From positions 86,504,289 to 86,568,288 of the forward strand of contig OY986436.1 of NCBI GenBank assembly GCA_963920525.1: DNA of 64,000 nucleotides, read 5' to 3'. Shown piece by piece: positions 21,882-32,144 of this stretch (positions are counted from its first letter, which is position 1; each line of letters begins with the position of its first letter). The notes under the pieces were generated by a model that was given only the letters and a program-made list of their open reading frames with translations, ran no database searches and was not told the DNA's origin. A program made the position numbers and the translations under genes. Source of the DNA: Dichetophora obliterata. Lineage: Eukaryota; Arthropoda; Insecta; Diptera; Sciomyzidae.

Positions 21882-22227
21882 CAGCCCAATCATAAAACTT
21901 TTCTCCCAGGGAATCGCAAAAGTGAGTTTTTATTTTTAAGATAGCAGATAAAGACATAACAACCAATTATATTTTTGAGCTCATTTTGAAAATTTTTAAT
22001 GCCAATTTTTTCATCAACCGTCAATAGTCATGAGTGTAAAAAAAATTATGTGTATAAAATAACTCTCTTTTCCGATTCTCCAGGAAAAATCATTCAGAAT
22101 TCGGCTGAACATTTTTCTTTTGTACACAAATTTGCACTAAAAATTTCCAAAATGTTATTGCACCTTATATTAAAAATTAAAACTCCCTTTTCCGAATCCC
22201 CGGGAGAAAACTTTCACGATTGGGCTG
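21882..22227. mobile_element. MITE of the CAGCCCAATCATGAAA family, copy 2
   Basis: Ends CAGCCCAATCATAAAACTTT and the complement of CAGCCCAATCGTGAAAGTTT, with TCTCCCRGGGA just inside. The flanks AAT / AAT could be a 3-bp duplication. Internal near-copies of the end motif (CCGATTCTCCAGG, CATTCAGAATTCGGCTGAA at about 22070-22110) suggest a rearranged or doubled element, which would explain why it is larger than copy 1. The 113-residue frame across it is incidental. Confidence 0.75.
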
Positions 22228-22602
22228 AATATATCATGGCTGCGTGTTGGTCAATGATAGGCTTATCTTTAACCAATGGATACGTTTTTAGATTTTCAGA
22301 TAGCTGCAAAATAGCAAATGTCCACTGGTTAAAGATTTGACGGTAATCACTTGAAAATTTGGTACCTTATTTACTGATTAAAAATTTCCAGTAAACAACA
22401 TTGACTTTAGTTTCAGCTTCGCATCTCACAACTTTTACCTAGCTATTCAAACTTTCACAATTCCATTTAAATCTAAAAACACCTTAAAAAATCAGCATAG
22501 ATCAAAAGAAAATTGTTCCTTTTATTGGTACATAATGTAAATACATAATGAAATTATCGAAACGTTCTTTCCAAACACATTTTAAATTCACACCGAGTCT
22601 CA

Positions 22603-22773
22603 TCACTTAAAAAATATCATGTTGGGATTACTTGGTTCTATTTTAGTTACAAAGATCTTCGTTCGATAGTTTCTTCCAAAGTGCTGGTGCTTCTGCTGTT
22701 CCTGCTTTTGTTTCTGCAGCCACATGACGATGGCACAAGAATCAAACGAAACTATCTTAAATTTATGTAACAT
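22603..22773 (-). other. Glutamine/histidine-rich 56-codon open frame
   Basis: On the minus strand a small frame reads WLQKQKQEQQKHQHFGRNYR, encoded by a CAG-rich tract at about 22690-22735 that stands out from the AT-rich surroundings. Q/H-rich tracts are common in insect regulatory proteins, but low complexity alone can produce this. No splice context is convincing. Confidence 0.2.
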
Positions 22774-22864
22774 GACAGGACTTCATAAAGCCGGCAAATC
22801 AACTGGTGTTCAAGCTTGGTACCAAATCCTGGAAGTACGATATTTATGCGTTTTAATGAAGAAT

Positions 22865-23042
22865 TGCTTGCATTGAATCACCTATGCCATTTGTCGCAAT
22901 GTTGAATCCTCCGCTTCACCATATTCTATTCAAAGTAGTCCACAATGAAAGATCTTAATGCGCTTAAATAAAGCTTGCATTGAATCACCTTAGCCACTTG
23001 TCGCAATGTTGGATTTTTGGCTTCTATATGTTCTTTTCAACG
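22865..23042. repeat. Two-copy direct repeat, ~108-bp period
   Basis: GCTTGCATTGAATCACCTAT with TTGTCGCAATGTTG (about 22867-22905) recurs at about 22974-23012 as GCTTGCATTGAATCACCTTA with TTGTCGCAATGTTG. No gene overlaps convincingly. Confidence 0.75.
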
Positions 23043-23049
23043 TATCCAT

Positions 23050-23528
23050 AAAAGATTTAGAGGCTTGCTCACAACTGCTGTCGTCTATTTGTTATTGGGA
23101 ATAATAAGAATCCGGAATAAAAACTTCAAGCGACATTTCAAAGAATTACAAAATAAGCAAATCATGGCGAGCCTTGATCATGGCGAATATTTAGAAATAG
23201 ATTTTTAATGGCTGCAAATAATTCAGTTTTTCATGGTTGCTGATACCAGATTGACTGAATGCTGCCTTTTTTAGGGTTTCGCTGCAACAACATACGAAAG
23301 TAGTAGTTATTCTTAAAGCATTTTCCTTTTCATACTTAGAATGGACCAGATCATTGCTCGATTTGTCATAAACTGTGTTTATTGAATTGATCAATTATAT
23401 TAACAATATGAATTATATTAAACGTTTTATTAAGTAATGAAAAACTTTATATAATAGTTTAACATCTGACTTTGACACTACTTTCTTGACACCGATGAGA
23501 TTTGACATATCATGTCATTTGAAGATAA
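23050..23528. other. Non-coding stretch
   Basis: Short open frames on both strands have no recognisable motif. Confidence 0.45.
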
Positions 23529-23653
23529 TAGCCCATTATCATAAACAGTTAATTTAGTATATGCATTTTTTACAGTTTTTTAATATAATATGTTGTCAAA
23601 AAGCTTGCACTTAATTTAGAGTTGACTTATATTTTGACTATGATAATGGGCTA
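23529..23653. mobile_element. Short MITE candidate
   Basis: Inverted ends TAGCCCATTATCATA are perfect over 15 bp and 125 bp apart in total. AT-rich interior. No duplication seen; flanks are too AT-rich to judge. Confidence 0.5.
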
Positions 23654-23994
23654 ATTAAATTACCTTTTATTTTTATTTTGTTTTTATTAAAAGGACCGTT
23701 ATTTTTTACAAAATTTCCGTTATTAAGTACAAAAGGTAATATATATATTAAAAGCTTTAAGTTTTATCTGTCATTTGGTATATAAAAATATAATAATTTC
23801 ATATAAGCGAAAATCATCTATTTTATTTAATAAAATGGAAGCCATTGACTAAACATCATAAAAATTGTCGATAACTCGGAACAGATCGATAAATCCATTT
23901 TTCCTTCGGCCACTCCTTTTTTATTGAAAGTAGTTAACGAATCCATTGTCAAATCATGGCGAAAAGATATCGTAATCGCCCCCAATTGTTATTA

Positions 23995-24198
23995 GGGGTA
24001 TTCACGATTCAGTGCACTTACCAGTGCAGTTGAGAACTTGTGCAGTTGTGCAGTTAGGTTTTTGTGAACACACCACCATCACTATTTCAAAGCTGTCAAA
24101 AATTTTTAATGCACACAAATGCACAACTGCTCAATTCCTCAAGTTTAAGGCAATAGTAGAATAGCACTTGTGCAGATTTTTAACGTACGTGCATTTTG
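23995..24198. mobile_element. MITE of the GGGGTATTCAC family, copy 2 (right end lost)
   Basis: The left end GGGGTATTCACGATTCAGTG and the body through TTTTTAACGTACGTGCATTT match copy 1. Homology stops at about 24198, where AAGGTACTCTCACTGTGAA begins. The lost right end may mark a later junction at the border of the TNP2-like unit. Confidence 0.8.
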
Positions 24199-24778
24199 AA
24201 GGTACTCTCACTGTGAAAGGAAAAGATTTTGACATTTTTCTAGATTTACTTCTTATTCGCAAATCATCAAATTGTTGAAATCTTATGTTTTTGTAAATCA
24301 CAAGTACTACTTTTCAAAAGGGATTAAAAAAATTTACTAAAACCATCCGAATGGCAACCCCGATGTTACCATGAATTCAAACGTCAATTACAATTTTCGA
24401 GTGTTTTTCTAGTGATATGGTAATGATAAATACTTTTGCTGTAATGTGAGTACTCATCAAGGAATAATTAATAACAAGGATTGTTTTTATCTGTTAAATA
24501 TATTTTCCTCATTGTTAAGTGATATAGTTATGAAAGCTTCGCGCTTTTCGAACTCTTTTTATAAGCTTTTTTAAGCGAATATTATTTATTGTGAGAAAAT
24601 AAATGAGTTCAGTAACCACTATGCAGCAACCGAGTTTTTATGGATTGTTGTTTTTCCATCGCTAGAGTTATGCTGAAATTAATTGTGTCAAAATATTTCC
24701 GCGGCAAATTAAGAACTTGAAGGTGAGTACATAAATTTTATTAAATATAATTCGTTTAAATATAAAATTAATAAAAAT
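24199..24778. promoter_or_regulatory. Upstream region of the TNP2-like transposase gene
   Basis: The 580 bp before the transposase start hold no other gene. A good donor, GAAG/GTGAGTAC, lies at 24722, so a 5' UTR exon is possible, but joining it to an acceptor near 24788 would place a stop upstream in frame. CACTGTGAAAGG at about 24210 is EnSpm-like, but no partner end was found downstream. Confidence 0.3.
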
Positions 24779-26941
24779 ATGTATAAAAGAGGATATAGTG
24801 CAAGTGCCATCTATAAAAATATTAAGAAAGTAAAGATAGATTTATTAAACAAGATGAAAACTATTGAAGATGATTTAGTTAGACAAAGTAGTGAGGATTT
24901 TGGCCACAATGAAAAAGGAAATGTAGTTCAGAGTAAAGAAGCTTTAAAAGAAGGTTTGGAAGAAGTAGGTGTTGATATTATGAGAAAAGAATCTGTGACT
25001 GAGGGTGGTGATATAGTTATGGACGCTGAATTTGTAGATACGGACAATGAAGACATTGTGGCGGACTATGGTGCAATAGAGTTTGGTGCTGATATAACAA
25101 AAACTGACGAATTTGTGACGGAGTATGAAGATATAGTGATAGACAAAGAATTAATTACAGAGGGTGTCGATATTTTAGAGGGCCATAGTAGTAATCTAAA
25201 GCGAAAACAAACGAGTTTGCAATCAAAAATTCTCGCTTGGTATGAAGAGTATAACCCAACGCGAACAAGTACCAATGCTTTGCTACAAGTTTTAAAATCT
25301 GAAGGCTTAAATGTACCACTGGACATAAGAACTCTCCTAAATGCAGACAATGATAGAAAAAGTGATAGGAAAGCAATAATCAGAACTGTGGCGCCAGGGA
25401 CTTACTACCATTTAGGGTTAGAAAAGCAGTTGAGAAAAATACCATCTTTAAAGCTGCCAAGTGATAATGTAATTGTTCTTGATATAGGAGTTGATGGGTT
25501 ACCCCTTTATAAAAGCAGCTCTTTAAGTCTTTGGCCAATAATAGGTAGAGCTGTGAATGTAGAAGGTATTAGTGTGTTTCTTATAGGTAGCTATCTTGGT
25601 AGTAAAAAACCGTATAGTGTAGATTCTTACCTACATGACCTTGTATCAGATTTAAAAAATTTGTCAAAAAATGGTTTAGTTCTTCATGACCGAAATTTTT
25701 ATATTAACTTAAGGGCATTTATATGCGACACACCCGCAAGGGCTTTTATGTGCAGTATTATTGGCCACAATGCCTTAATAGGATGTAGCAAATGCTACCA
25801 AATAGGAAAACAAATAGATCATGTCACAACTTTTACAACCACTTCATCACAATTAAGATCAGATCAAGAATTCTCAGATAGGATGCAAAAGGACTTTCAC
25901 AAAGGCTTGCACAAAACCACTCCAAGTGAACTAGAATTGTTAGGAATTAGAATGATATCCCAATTTCCCCTTGAGCCTATGCATTTAATAGATTTAGGAG
26001 TTGCACGCAAGGTTTTACTTTCACTTTTTAACAGAAAAAATGCAGATAAGATAACTGAGGATCAAAAAAATCTTATGTCATTAAGACTAGTAGCACTTTC
26101 TGGGTGTATTCCAAAAGAATTTCAACGAAAACCTAGGTCTTTAGATGAACTTTCGAGATGGAAGGCAACAGAGTTCCGTCAATTCCTTCTTTATACCGGA
26201 ATAGTTGTATTAAAGAATATTGTAAGTGATGATTTTTACTATGAGTTTTTACTTCTTCATACTGGTTATAGATTGCTATCTGCACCTCAAAATTTTTCAG
26301 TAAACATAGGTACTGCAAATGAGTTATTAAAACTATTAGTTGAAAATTTCCCTTCTGTTTTCGGTGAAAATAGCGTTACGTTTAATGTTCATGGTTTGTT
26401 GCATTTATGTGATTCTGTAAAGGAGATGGGCATTGTCACAAGTTTTAGTGCATATGATTTCGAAAATTACATGCAGCAGCTAAAGAGAAAAATTCGAAAG
26501 CCTTCCAAAATTCTGCAGCAAATAAAAAATAAATTTGAAGAAGCAGATATTTCATCAAAAACTTTTATGAACGGATTTAAAAAGAATAGGTTTAATGAAA
26601 TAGTTAGTTATAGAACAAAGAACTTTTTTTTGAGTAGTATTCCACCAGACAATTTTTGCTGTATAAATCCATTCATACCGATCAGAGTTACAGGATTTTC
26701 TGATAAAAATCAGGGATTTATTGAAGGAGTACGGTTATTAAATTTGAGAAGTTTTTTTGAAGAACCTTTAAATTCGATAGATGCATTAGGGATATGTATC
26801 GTAGATAAGAATTTTGATTGCAATAATAAAAAAGAGTTATTTAATATTCAGGATATTTTGTATAAGATGGCATGTTTGCCTGATGAAAAGAACTTTGTAC
26901 TAATTCCTCTTTTACACAGCTTTGACAAAACACAATATTAA
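24779..26941 (+). CDS. TNP2-like (EnSpm/CMC-type) transposase
   Basis: An uninterrupted 720-residue protein. Residues ~30-145 are acidic and low in structure. LDIGVDGLPLYKSSSLSLWP (Asp235, Asp239) matches the first acidic motif of TNP2-type transposases. GHNALIGCSKC (Cys336, Cys339) is the zinc knuckle. EPMHLIDLGVARK (Asp405) is the second acidic motif. RKPRSLDELSRWKATEFRQF and FNVHGLLHLCD (His538) are typical of the animal relatives, whose C-terminal half resembles DUF4218. Role inferred from family: nuclear cut-and-paste transposase of an EnSpm/CMC-like element. A DUF4806-like gene follows on the same strand 212 bp downstream. The full open frame in a window of wrecks suggests recent activity or selection. 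Confidence 0.85.
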   Translation: MYKRGYSASAIYKNIKKVKIDLLNKMKTIEDDLVRQSSEDFGHNEKGNVVQSKEALKEGLEEVGVDIMRKESVTEGGDIVMDAEFVDTDNEDIVADYGAIEFGADITKTDEFVTEYEDIVIDKELITEGVDILEGHSSNLKRKQTSLQSKILAWYEEYNPTRTSTNALLQVLKSEGLNVPLDIRTLLNADNDRKSDRKAIIRTVAPGTYYHLGLEKQLRKIPSLKLPSDNVIVLDIGVDGLPLYKSSSLSLWPIIGRAVNVEGISVFLIGSYLGSKKPYSVDSYLHDLVSDLKNLSKNGLVLHDRNFYINLRAFICDTPARAFMCSIIGHNALIGCSKCYQIGKQIDHVTTFTTTSSQLRSDQEFSDRMQKDFHKGLHKTTPSELELLGIRMISQFPLEPMHLIDLGVARKVLLSLFNRKNADKITEDQKNLMSLRLVALSGCIPKEFQRKPRSLDELSRWKATEFRQFLLYTGIVVLKNIVSDDFYYEFLLLHTGYRLLSAPQNFSVNIGTANELLKLLVENFPSVFGENSVTFNVHGLLHLCDSVKEMGIVTSFSAYDFENYMQQLKRKIRKPSKILQQIKNKFEEADISSKTFMNGFKKNRFNEIVSYRTKNFFLSSIPPDNFCCINPFIPIRVTGFSDKNQGFIEGVRLLNLRSFFEEPLNSIDALGICIVDKNFDCNNKKELFNIQDILYKMACLPDEKNFVLIPLLHSFDKTQY

Positions 26942-27137
26942 CCAATTTTATATTATTATTATTTAATAATATTTATTTTCATTTATTTATTTTATATTAT
27001 TTATTATTCCACCTTTATTAACAACTGTAGCTTTTTTGATGTTAACTTATCAAAATTACTTACCTGACGAAAAGTACTTTGTACTGATTCTCTATTACAC
27101 ATTTTTGAAAAAACACAATATTAATCAATTTTGTTTT
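26877..27137 (+). repeat. Direct duplication of the transposase gene's 3' end
   Basis: About 75 bp spanning the end of the coding region (26877-26953, LPDEKNFVLIPLLHSF) recur at about 27062-27137 (LPDEKYFVLILYYTF), with CACAATATTAAYCAATTTT at the end of each. The second copy lies just upstream of the DUF4806-like gene's start codon and may supply part of its leader. Confidence 0.8.
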
Positions 27138-27152
27138 TTTACCGAGCTTATA

Positions 27153-28432
27153 ATGGAAAATCCCAGCCAAAAAACCAAAATCCGTCGTTTTAATGAAAAA
27201 AAACGAAATGAAAATTTAAATGGGAACAAAAATAATGAAATAGAGTTCTTACAAAATGAAACAGACCATATAAATATCGATTTATCATCGTCATCTTCAC
27301 CGTTGAGCCTTCAAATAGCATGTAAGTATTTTGTCGGATATTTTAAATAATCAATTCTAATAATTTGTTTACAGATTTAGAAAAACAGGTGCAACTCCTA
27401 CAGAAAACGCTCAAAGAGCAAAACAGTTTAATTATAAATGAGCTAGCAGCCATCAAAGTCTCCGTTCGGGTACTTTGCCGAAATAAAAGAACGGAAGACA
27501 ATTTAGCAAATATATTTCCAATAGAAAATATATACGATCTTGAAATGTTTGAAAATAATATTGCTTCAATGAGCAAGGAGTCATTAGTAAGTATTTTCTA
27601 ATACAGGTTTTTAACTTCAAATTCAACCTTAAACATTTCAAATTAAACTTTTTCCATTATAAATTAATGTTTTTACAAATCAAGTTAAAGTTTTTAAAGT
27701 TAAAAAAAAATAATAATAATGCATTTTAAAATAAGGTTAATTATGACAACAACAGCACACTTATATGACAAAAAGCAGAATAAATTTACATGTGTAGTCA
27801 TCATAAAGTTTTTTATTATTGAAACAATATTAAAATTAAAAAGAATAAGCAGAATATGACAGAAAATAAAAATAGAAACCTAAAATAATACTTTTTCTTA
27901 GCTAAGGTTGAATTTGAACTTTAAAAAGTTGAACTTGATTTGTAAAAAATTTATTTTGAAATTATCAAAGTTTAATTGTGAGTCTAACTGTGAAAAGTTG
28001 AGTCTGAAGTTAAGAACATGTAAAATTTATTACTTTTTTGTTTGCTATAAATATACAAGAATATTTTTCTCCATCAGATTCAATGTATTCGCAAAATAAT
28101 AGGCAACGCAGGGTTAACGAAAGGCCTCAGAAATCTTCTTGGCTCTAAAATACTCACGGACTATAATTATGAAGGCCGTCAAAATAAAAAGCCTTTTAAA
28201 GATTTTAAAAATATAAATAATCTCTTTTTTGGTAAGTTCACCAACGCAGTATTTGAATTTTATTAAAAAAAATGTATTTCAATGACTTACATTTTTCATT
28301 ACAGAGTCAGTCAAATCCGATGTTATAAACCATGAAAATTACATCAAGACTATAAAGGCTGGATTCAGACTTTCAAAAAATCATCTATACAAGCAGAAGC
28401 ATTTCAACAAACTGAGCCAAAGTCAATCATAA
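27153..28432 (+). CDS. Spliced DUF4806-like protein gene (4 exons)
   Basis: Exons 27153-27321, 27375-27586, 28078-28231 and 28305-28432 join in frame into a 220-residue protein. All three introns (53, 491 and 73 nt) have GTAAGT donors and CAG acceptors, and codon phases match at every junction. Residues ~1-55 are polar and basic (KTKIRRFNEKKRNENLNG). Residues ~58-95 form a coiled coil (YLEKQVQLLQKTLKEQN). Then come NIFPIENIYDLEMFENNI and a C-terminus (IIGNAGLTKGLRNLLGSKIL, YNYEGRQNKKPFKDF) like DUF4806, a domain common in arthropod mobile-element-associated proteins. It lies on the same strand just after the TNP2-like transposase, suggesting an accessory protein of the same element. A host gene is possible but less likely. 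Confidence 0.72.
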
Positions 28433-28450
28433 AGATTCTTTGCATCAATT

Positions 28451-28566
28451 CTGGAGCCGAATTACAACATCCGTGATCGAGCAAAATTGTACAAGATTGA
28501 TAAGCACTTGTCTCGTCCAGCCCTTCGTAATTTTGCTAGATGACGGATGCTGTAATTCAGCCCCAG
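28451..28566. mobile_element. Short MITE next to the DUF4806-like gene
   Basis: A 116-bp foldback with ends CTGGAGCCGAATTACAACAT and the complement of CTGGGGCTGAATTACAGCAT, pairing for about 45 bp (through GAGCAAAATT). It starts 19 bp after the stop codon at 28430-28432, inside or at the edge of the 3' UTR. Confidence 0.75.
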
Positions 28567-29167
28567 CTCTAATTCGTTTTGTTCCTTAATATCGAAAGTC
28601 ATGATCTCATTTTAACTTATTACAAACTGAATATATGTTTTCAATTCTTTATCATTAAATAAATTTTTACATTTTGTATGTGCCTTGATCTCACTTATAT
28701 GCATATTTTCAAATGAATATATGTTTTCAATTATCCATAGTTATTAATTAATTCTTGTTGTAAGTTATTCTTTTTCTTTCTATATTACGTTTTAGCCTTT
28801 TCATTTGAAGGAATGTTGGAAGACCTTCTGAAAGATCAATCTCTTTAGCCCTTATAAAAAGAGTGATATGAGGAGGCCTGCCAAAGAAGCACATTTTGCA
28901 AGCATGGTGAAAGAATTGCTATTATCAGCCATTATTAAAGAGTGCTTCTATCACCACTCATCAGGGAAGTTAAGTTGACATGCATTCTTGAAAAAGCGCT
29001 TCTGGTAGGTCTTTTTTGAGCAAGGAGACCGGAAGGCCTGAAAAAAATTCTCGTTTCATAGAAAAAAGAAAGTATACTTGGATATGAGAGCGGAAGCACT
29101 TCGAAATCCATATGAAGGCCTGCTAGTAGCGCTTCGAACTGCTGCCATTGCCGACTGGGTATAGTTA
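28567..29167. other. Stretch without a recognised gene
   Basis: AT-rich to ~28790, then less AT-rich to 29160 with AAGGCCTG repeated three times (about 29034, 29115 and a variant at 28873). Both strands are partly open. I recognise no protein; possibly an older element. Confidence 0.35.
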
Positions 29168-29361
29168 CGAATCGGTCCCTGTGTATGTGTGCGCATACAC
29201 ATAAGCAGGTACCTGGAATTGCCACTTATTTTTGTGTGTGGATTTATAGCACGCTCTTTTTTTCGTTTTATGAAATTCAGTTTGTTCTGGAACACACATA
29301 AGTGAAGTTTGTTTGCACATTTATTTGAATTTTGGTTGTGTTTCGAAGTATTTGATAAAAA

Positions 29362-31814
29362 ATGGATAGAGTTTTACGTGAAAGAAGGCAGCGAGATGAA
29401 CTAGAAATGGATTTTGATTTGGAAAGCGAATCTCCGTGCAATAGTGACGATGATTTTACATTATCAGACGAGAAGAATGATGAAAGTGAAGTTAGCGTGC
29501 ATTCGGATGAAGACGACATTGAGCCACTTGAGCAAAATTTAGCAGAAGAAAATGCAGCAAATCCTGAAAATAAATTTTTTTCAAAAAATAAGAAAATTGA
29601 TTATTCATCGCAACCATTTGAAATAAATCGAAGAAACTCATTTCGACGTGCAGAAAATTTCACTTCAGGTAAAAATCTACCCTCTTTGTTATGGGTTCAT
29701 GTTTATTATATGTTTCATTTTTGTTATAATTCAGGTCCAAAAGCATTAGCAGCTGCTACTATAGTTGATGTTTCGTCCGCATTTCACATGTTCCTTGAAC
29801 CGGTTGAGAATGTTATTTTGAACATGACGAATTTATATGGCGTGCGAAAGTACAAAGACGATTGGGAAAATATTGATTTGGACACTCTGCACGCATACTT
29901 TGGATTGTTGCTTTCTGGTGTGTATCAGTCATACGGTGAATGTGTCACTAAACTGTGGAATAACGAAACTGGTCGGCCAACATTTAGAGCAACAATAGCT
30001 GCGTTCCATTCGCTTCAAAATAATCCCGATTATTTTTTTTTTTACATGCAAAGCAAAAACAAAAATAATAATCCTATATAAATTGGATTATTTTGGCTAT
30101 CCATATAAAATTGTGATATAGTCTTTATAAAATTTGAAACACAGGTGTCGCACCTGTATATTTCTCTGAGCTGTCATTTATTTTTTTGAATATTCTGTTT
30201 GTTTGATACAATGACTATTAGGTAGCTATGACAGCTACCTATTTTCTCACGAGCTGCGACCATCGAATGTTAAACAAAAGAAAACAAAACAAACCGCGTG
30301 TATCACACACATTGGACGCATTCAACGGAGCCAACAATTGCACTTAAACTTTTTATATAGTTGCATAATATTAATAATTATATTAAATAATTTACACTTT
30401 TTCTGACGTTTAGAGCAAAACACATTCAGAAAAAAACATCGTTCACTAAGGTATCGCTACCATAACAGTTCACAACAGTTTTGAACGACACACGTTCTCA
30501 TGACACCTAATAGCTATTGTATCATGATTGCTTGGTTGAATTTAATTTTGACTGCAACGCTAATGCCCTCTACGAGTCGTTTTTCTTGCCGTTCCTTTGA
30601 GAAAATTTGTTATCGCGATTATATTAAGGCGAAAGGAACGCAGCTAATGTCTTTGAAAATGTTCAAGCGTATCCATGGTTGCATTCGGTTTGATTACCGC
30701 GAACAACGTATGGCCAACACTGCATCTACAAGTACTTCTGTACGTGACAAATTGGCACCGATTCGAAATGTATACGATAAATGGAATCATAATTTGAAAG
30801 TTGTATACACATCAGGAAAAAACATTACCGTAGATGAACAGTTAGTTCCGTATCGTGGGCGATGTCCGTTTCGTCAGTATATTCCATCCAAGCCGGCGAA
30901 ATATGACATCAAAATTTGGGTGCTATGCGACTCAAAAAGCTGGTATGCACACAACACACAAATTTATGTTGGTCGGAATCGTAATTCCACTCCTGAACGT
31001 AATCTCGGACGGCGTGTTGTTTTGGATTTGGTGGAAGGACTTTCTGACAGAAATGTAACGTGTGACAACTTTTTCACTTCGTATGAATTGGCAGAAGATT
31101 TACATAAGAATCGCATGACTATTTTGGGAACAATAAGGAAAAATAGGACTGAAATTCTTTCAGTTCCACTCGACATGCGTCAAAAGCCAATTTATCATAC
31201 AGAAGTTGTATATGAACATAAATTGCAAGCAGTTATGTTGTCATATGTTCCTCGCCAGTACCGATTTGTGACATTGCTTAGTACATACCACAATGTTGTC
31301 AGAATGAGAATAGTGAACAGAAGAAACCTAACATCATTGAAGACCATTGAAGACCAAGAATGGAATTGATGCTATGGATCAAATGGTGGCTACGTAAACA
31401 TGCAAACGAAAAGTCAATCGGTGGCCAATGGCAGTATTTTGTAATATGCTTGATGTTAGTGCGTTGAATGCATTCGTGACGTTCATTGCATTGTTCCCGA
31501 ATTGGAAAAATTCTAAAACGAACCATAATATTCGTCGTCGCCTTTTGATCGAGGAGCTTGGATTGAATCTCGTTGAAAAACAGATCACTAAACGTAAAAA
31601 ACAACCTCAAAGTAATGATGCTTCCAGTCTTATTTAAAGAATTCGGGAGATTCGCCATTTACCAAGTACATCAAAACGAGGCCGATGCTACATCTGCACA
31701 TATAAAAATAACAAAAATCTTTTTGCTACACGCTGTGAAAAGTGTAAAAATTTCATTTGTGCTGAACATATTTCAATTTATGCGAAAAATGTACAAATAA
31801 TTGACAAAAGTTAA
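29362..31814 (+). pseudogene. piggyBac transposase, interrupted and frameshifted
   Basis: The ATG at 29362 opens an acidic N-terminus. A 66-nt in-frame intron (29669-29734, G/GTAAAA to TTCAG) precedes GPKALAAATIV. The frame reaches PTFRAT, where a 649-bp element intervenes, and resumes at 30647 as MSLKMFKRIHGCIRFDYR. ITVDEQLVPYRGR and VTCDNFFTSYELAEDL carry the first two catalytic aspartates. A tandem duplication of CATTGAAGAC near 31340 shifts the frame before the third (KKPNIIED... KNGIDAMDQMV). Stops follow at VAT* (31409) and SLI* (31635). The C-terminal cysteine-rich zinc domain (CYICTYKNN, CEKCKNFICAEH) ends at 31814. The 289-residue frame starting at 30500 is a chimera of insert and transposase, not a gene. 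Confidence 0.88.
29997..30645 (-). mobile_element. 649-bp AGCTGCGTTCC element, copy 1 (inside piggyBac)
   Basis: Inverted ends AGCTGCGTTCCATTCGC and AGCTGCGTTCCTTTCGCC; AAT is duplicated (29994-29996, 30646-30648). Removing it with one AAT restores the transposase frame across RPTFRAT/MSLKMF. The interior has palindromes CAGGTGTCGCACCTG and AGGTAGCTATGACAGCTACC. A second copy is at 44115-45549. Three-base duplications occur in PIF/Harbinger and EnSpm elements, but the terminal bases fit neither canon well. Non-coding; strand is set so that copy 2 is plus. Confidence 0.85.
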
Positions 31815-32144
31815 AAATTCAATTTTTTTTCTAACATATGTAATATTCTAATTTATTTCATTCTAAATCTACCTTTATGAAATTCAAATATATTAATATG
31901 ATAGTAAACAATGTAATAAACATAAAAAATCACAAAACATAAATGGTTGTTAATTTTTTTTAGCTTTTTTACTATTAAAACTATATGTGTATGCTCGCGC
32001 ATACAATGGAACCGATTAGATGTATTTCTCGAGGGACCGATGAGGGTTAATAAACTGCCAACGGTAACGTTGCTGCCTAAAATGAAAACATTAGACATGC
32101 CAGTTGCGTCGTGAAAACTGCCTCTAAGGCAACATGACACAGAA

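Larger units (their letters stand above)
29168..32046 (+). mobile_element. piggyBac element with a nested TIR insertion
   Basis: The right end reads GGGACCGATGAGGG followed by TTAA (32047-32050). The left end is eroded: TTA, then CGAATCGGTCCCTG (29165-29181). Subterminal palindromes GTGTGCGCATACAC (left) and GTGTATGCTCGCGCATAC (right) match. TTAA targets and CCCT-type ends are the piggyBac signature. Length is ~2.88 kb, or ~2.23 kb without the nested element 29997-30645. The transposase inside is broken. Confidence 0.85.

Noticed and set aside
21999..22340. 113-residue open frame as a gene
   Set aside because: It lies across the MITE at 21882-22227 and encodes its inverted repeats; no protein motif.
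24210..24221. CACTGTGAAAGG as the left end of an EnSpm element
   Set aside because: No inverted partner was found between 28432 and 29168 or after the piggyBac; kept only as a note.
30500..30645. N-terminal 49 residues of a 289-residue open frame taken as a gene start
   Set aside because: This part is inside the nested AGCT element. The true transposase frame comes from upstream (RPTFRAT) and joins at MSLKMF.
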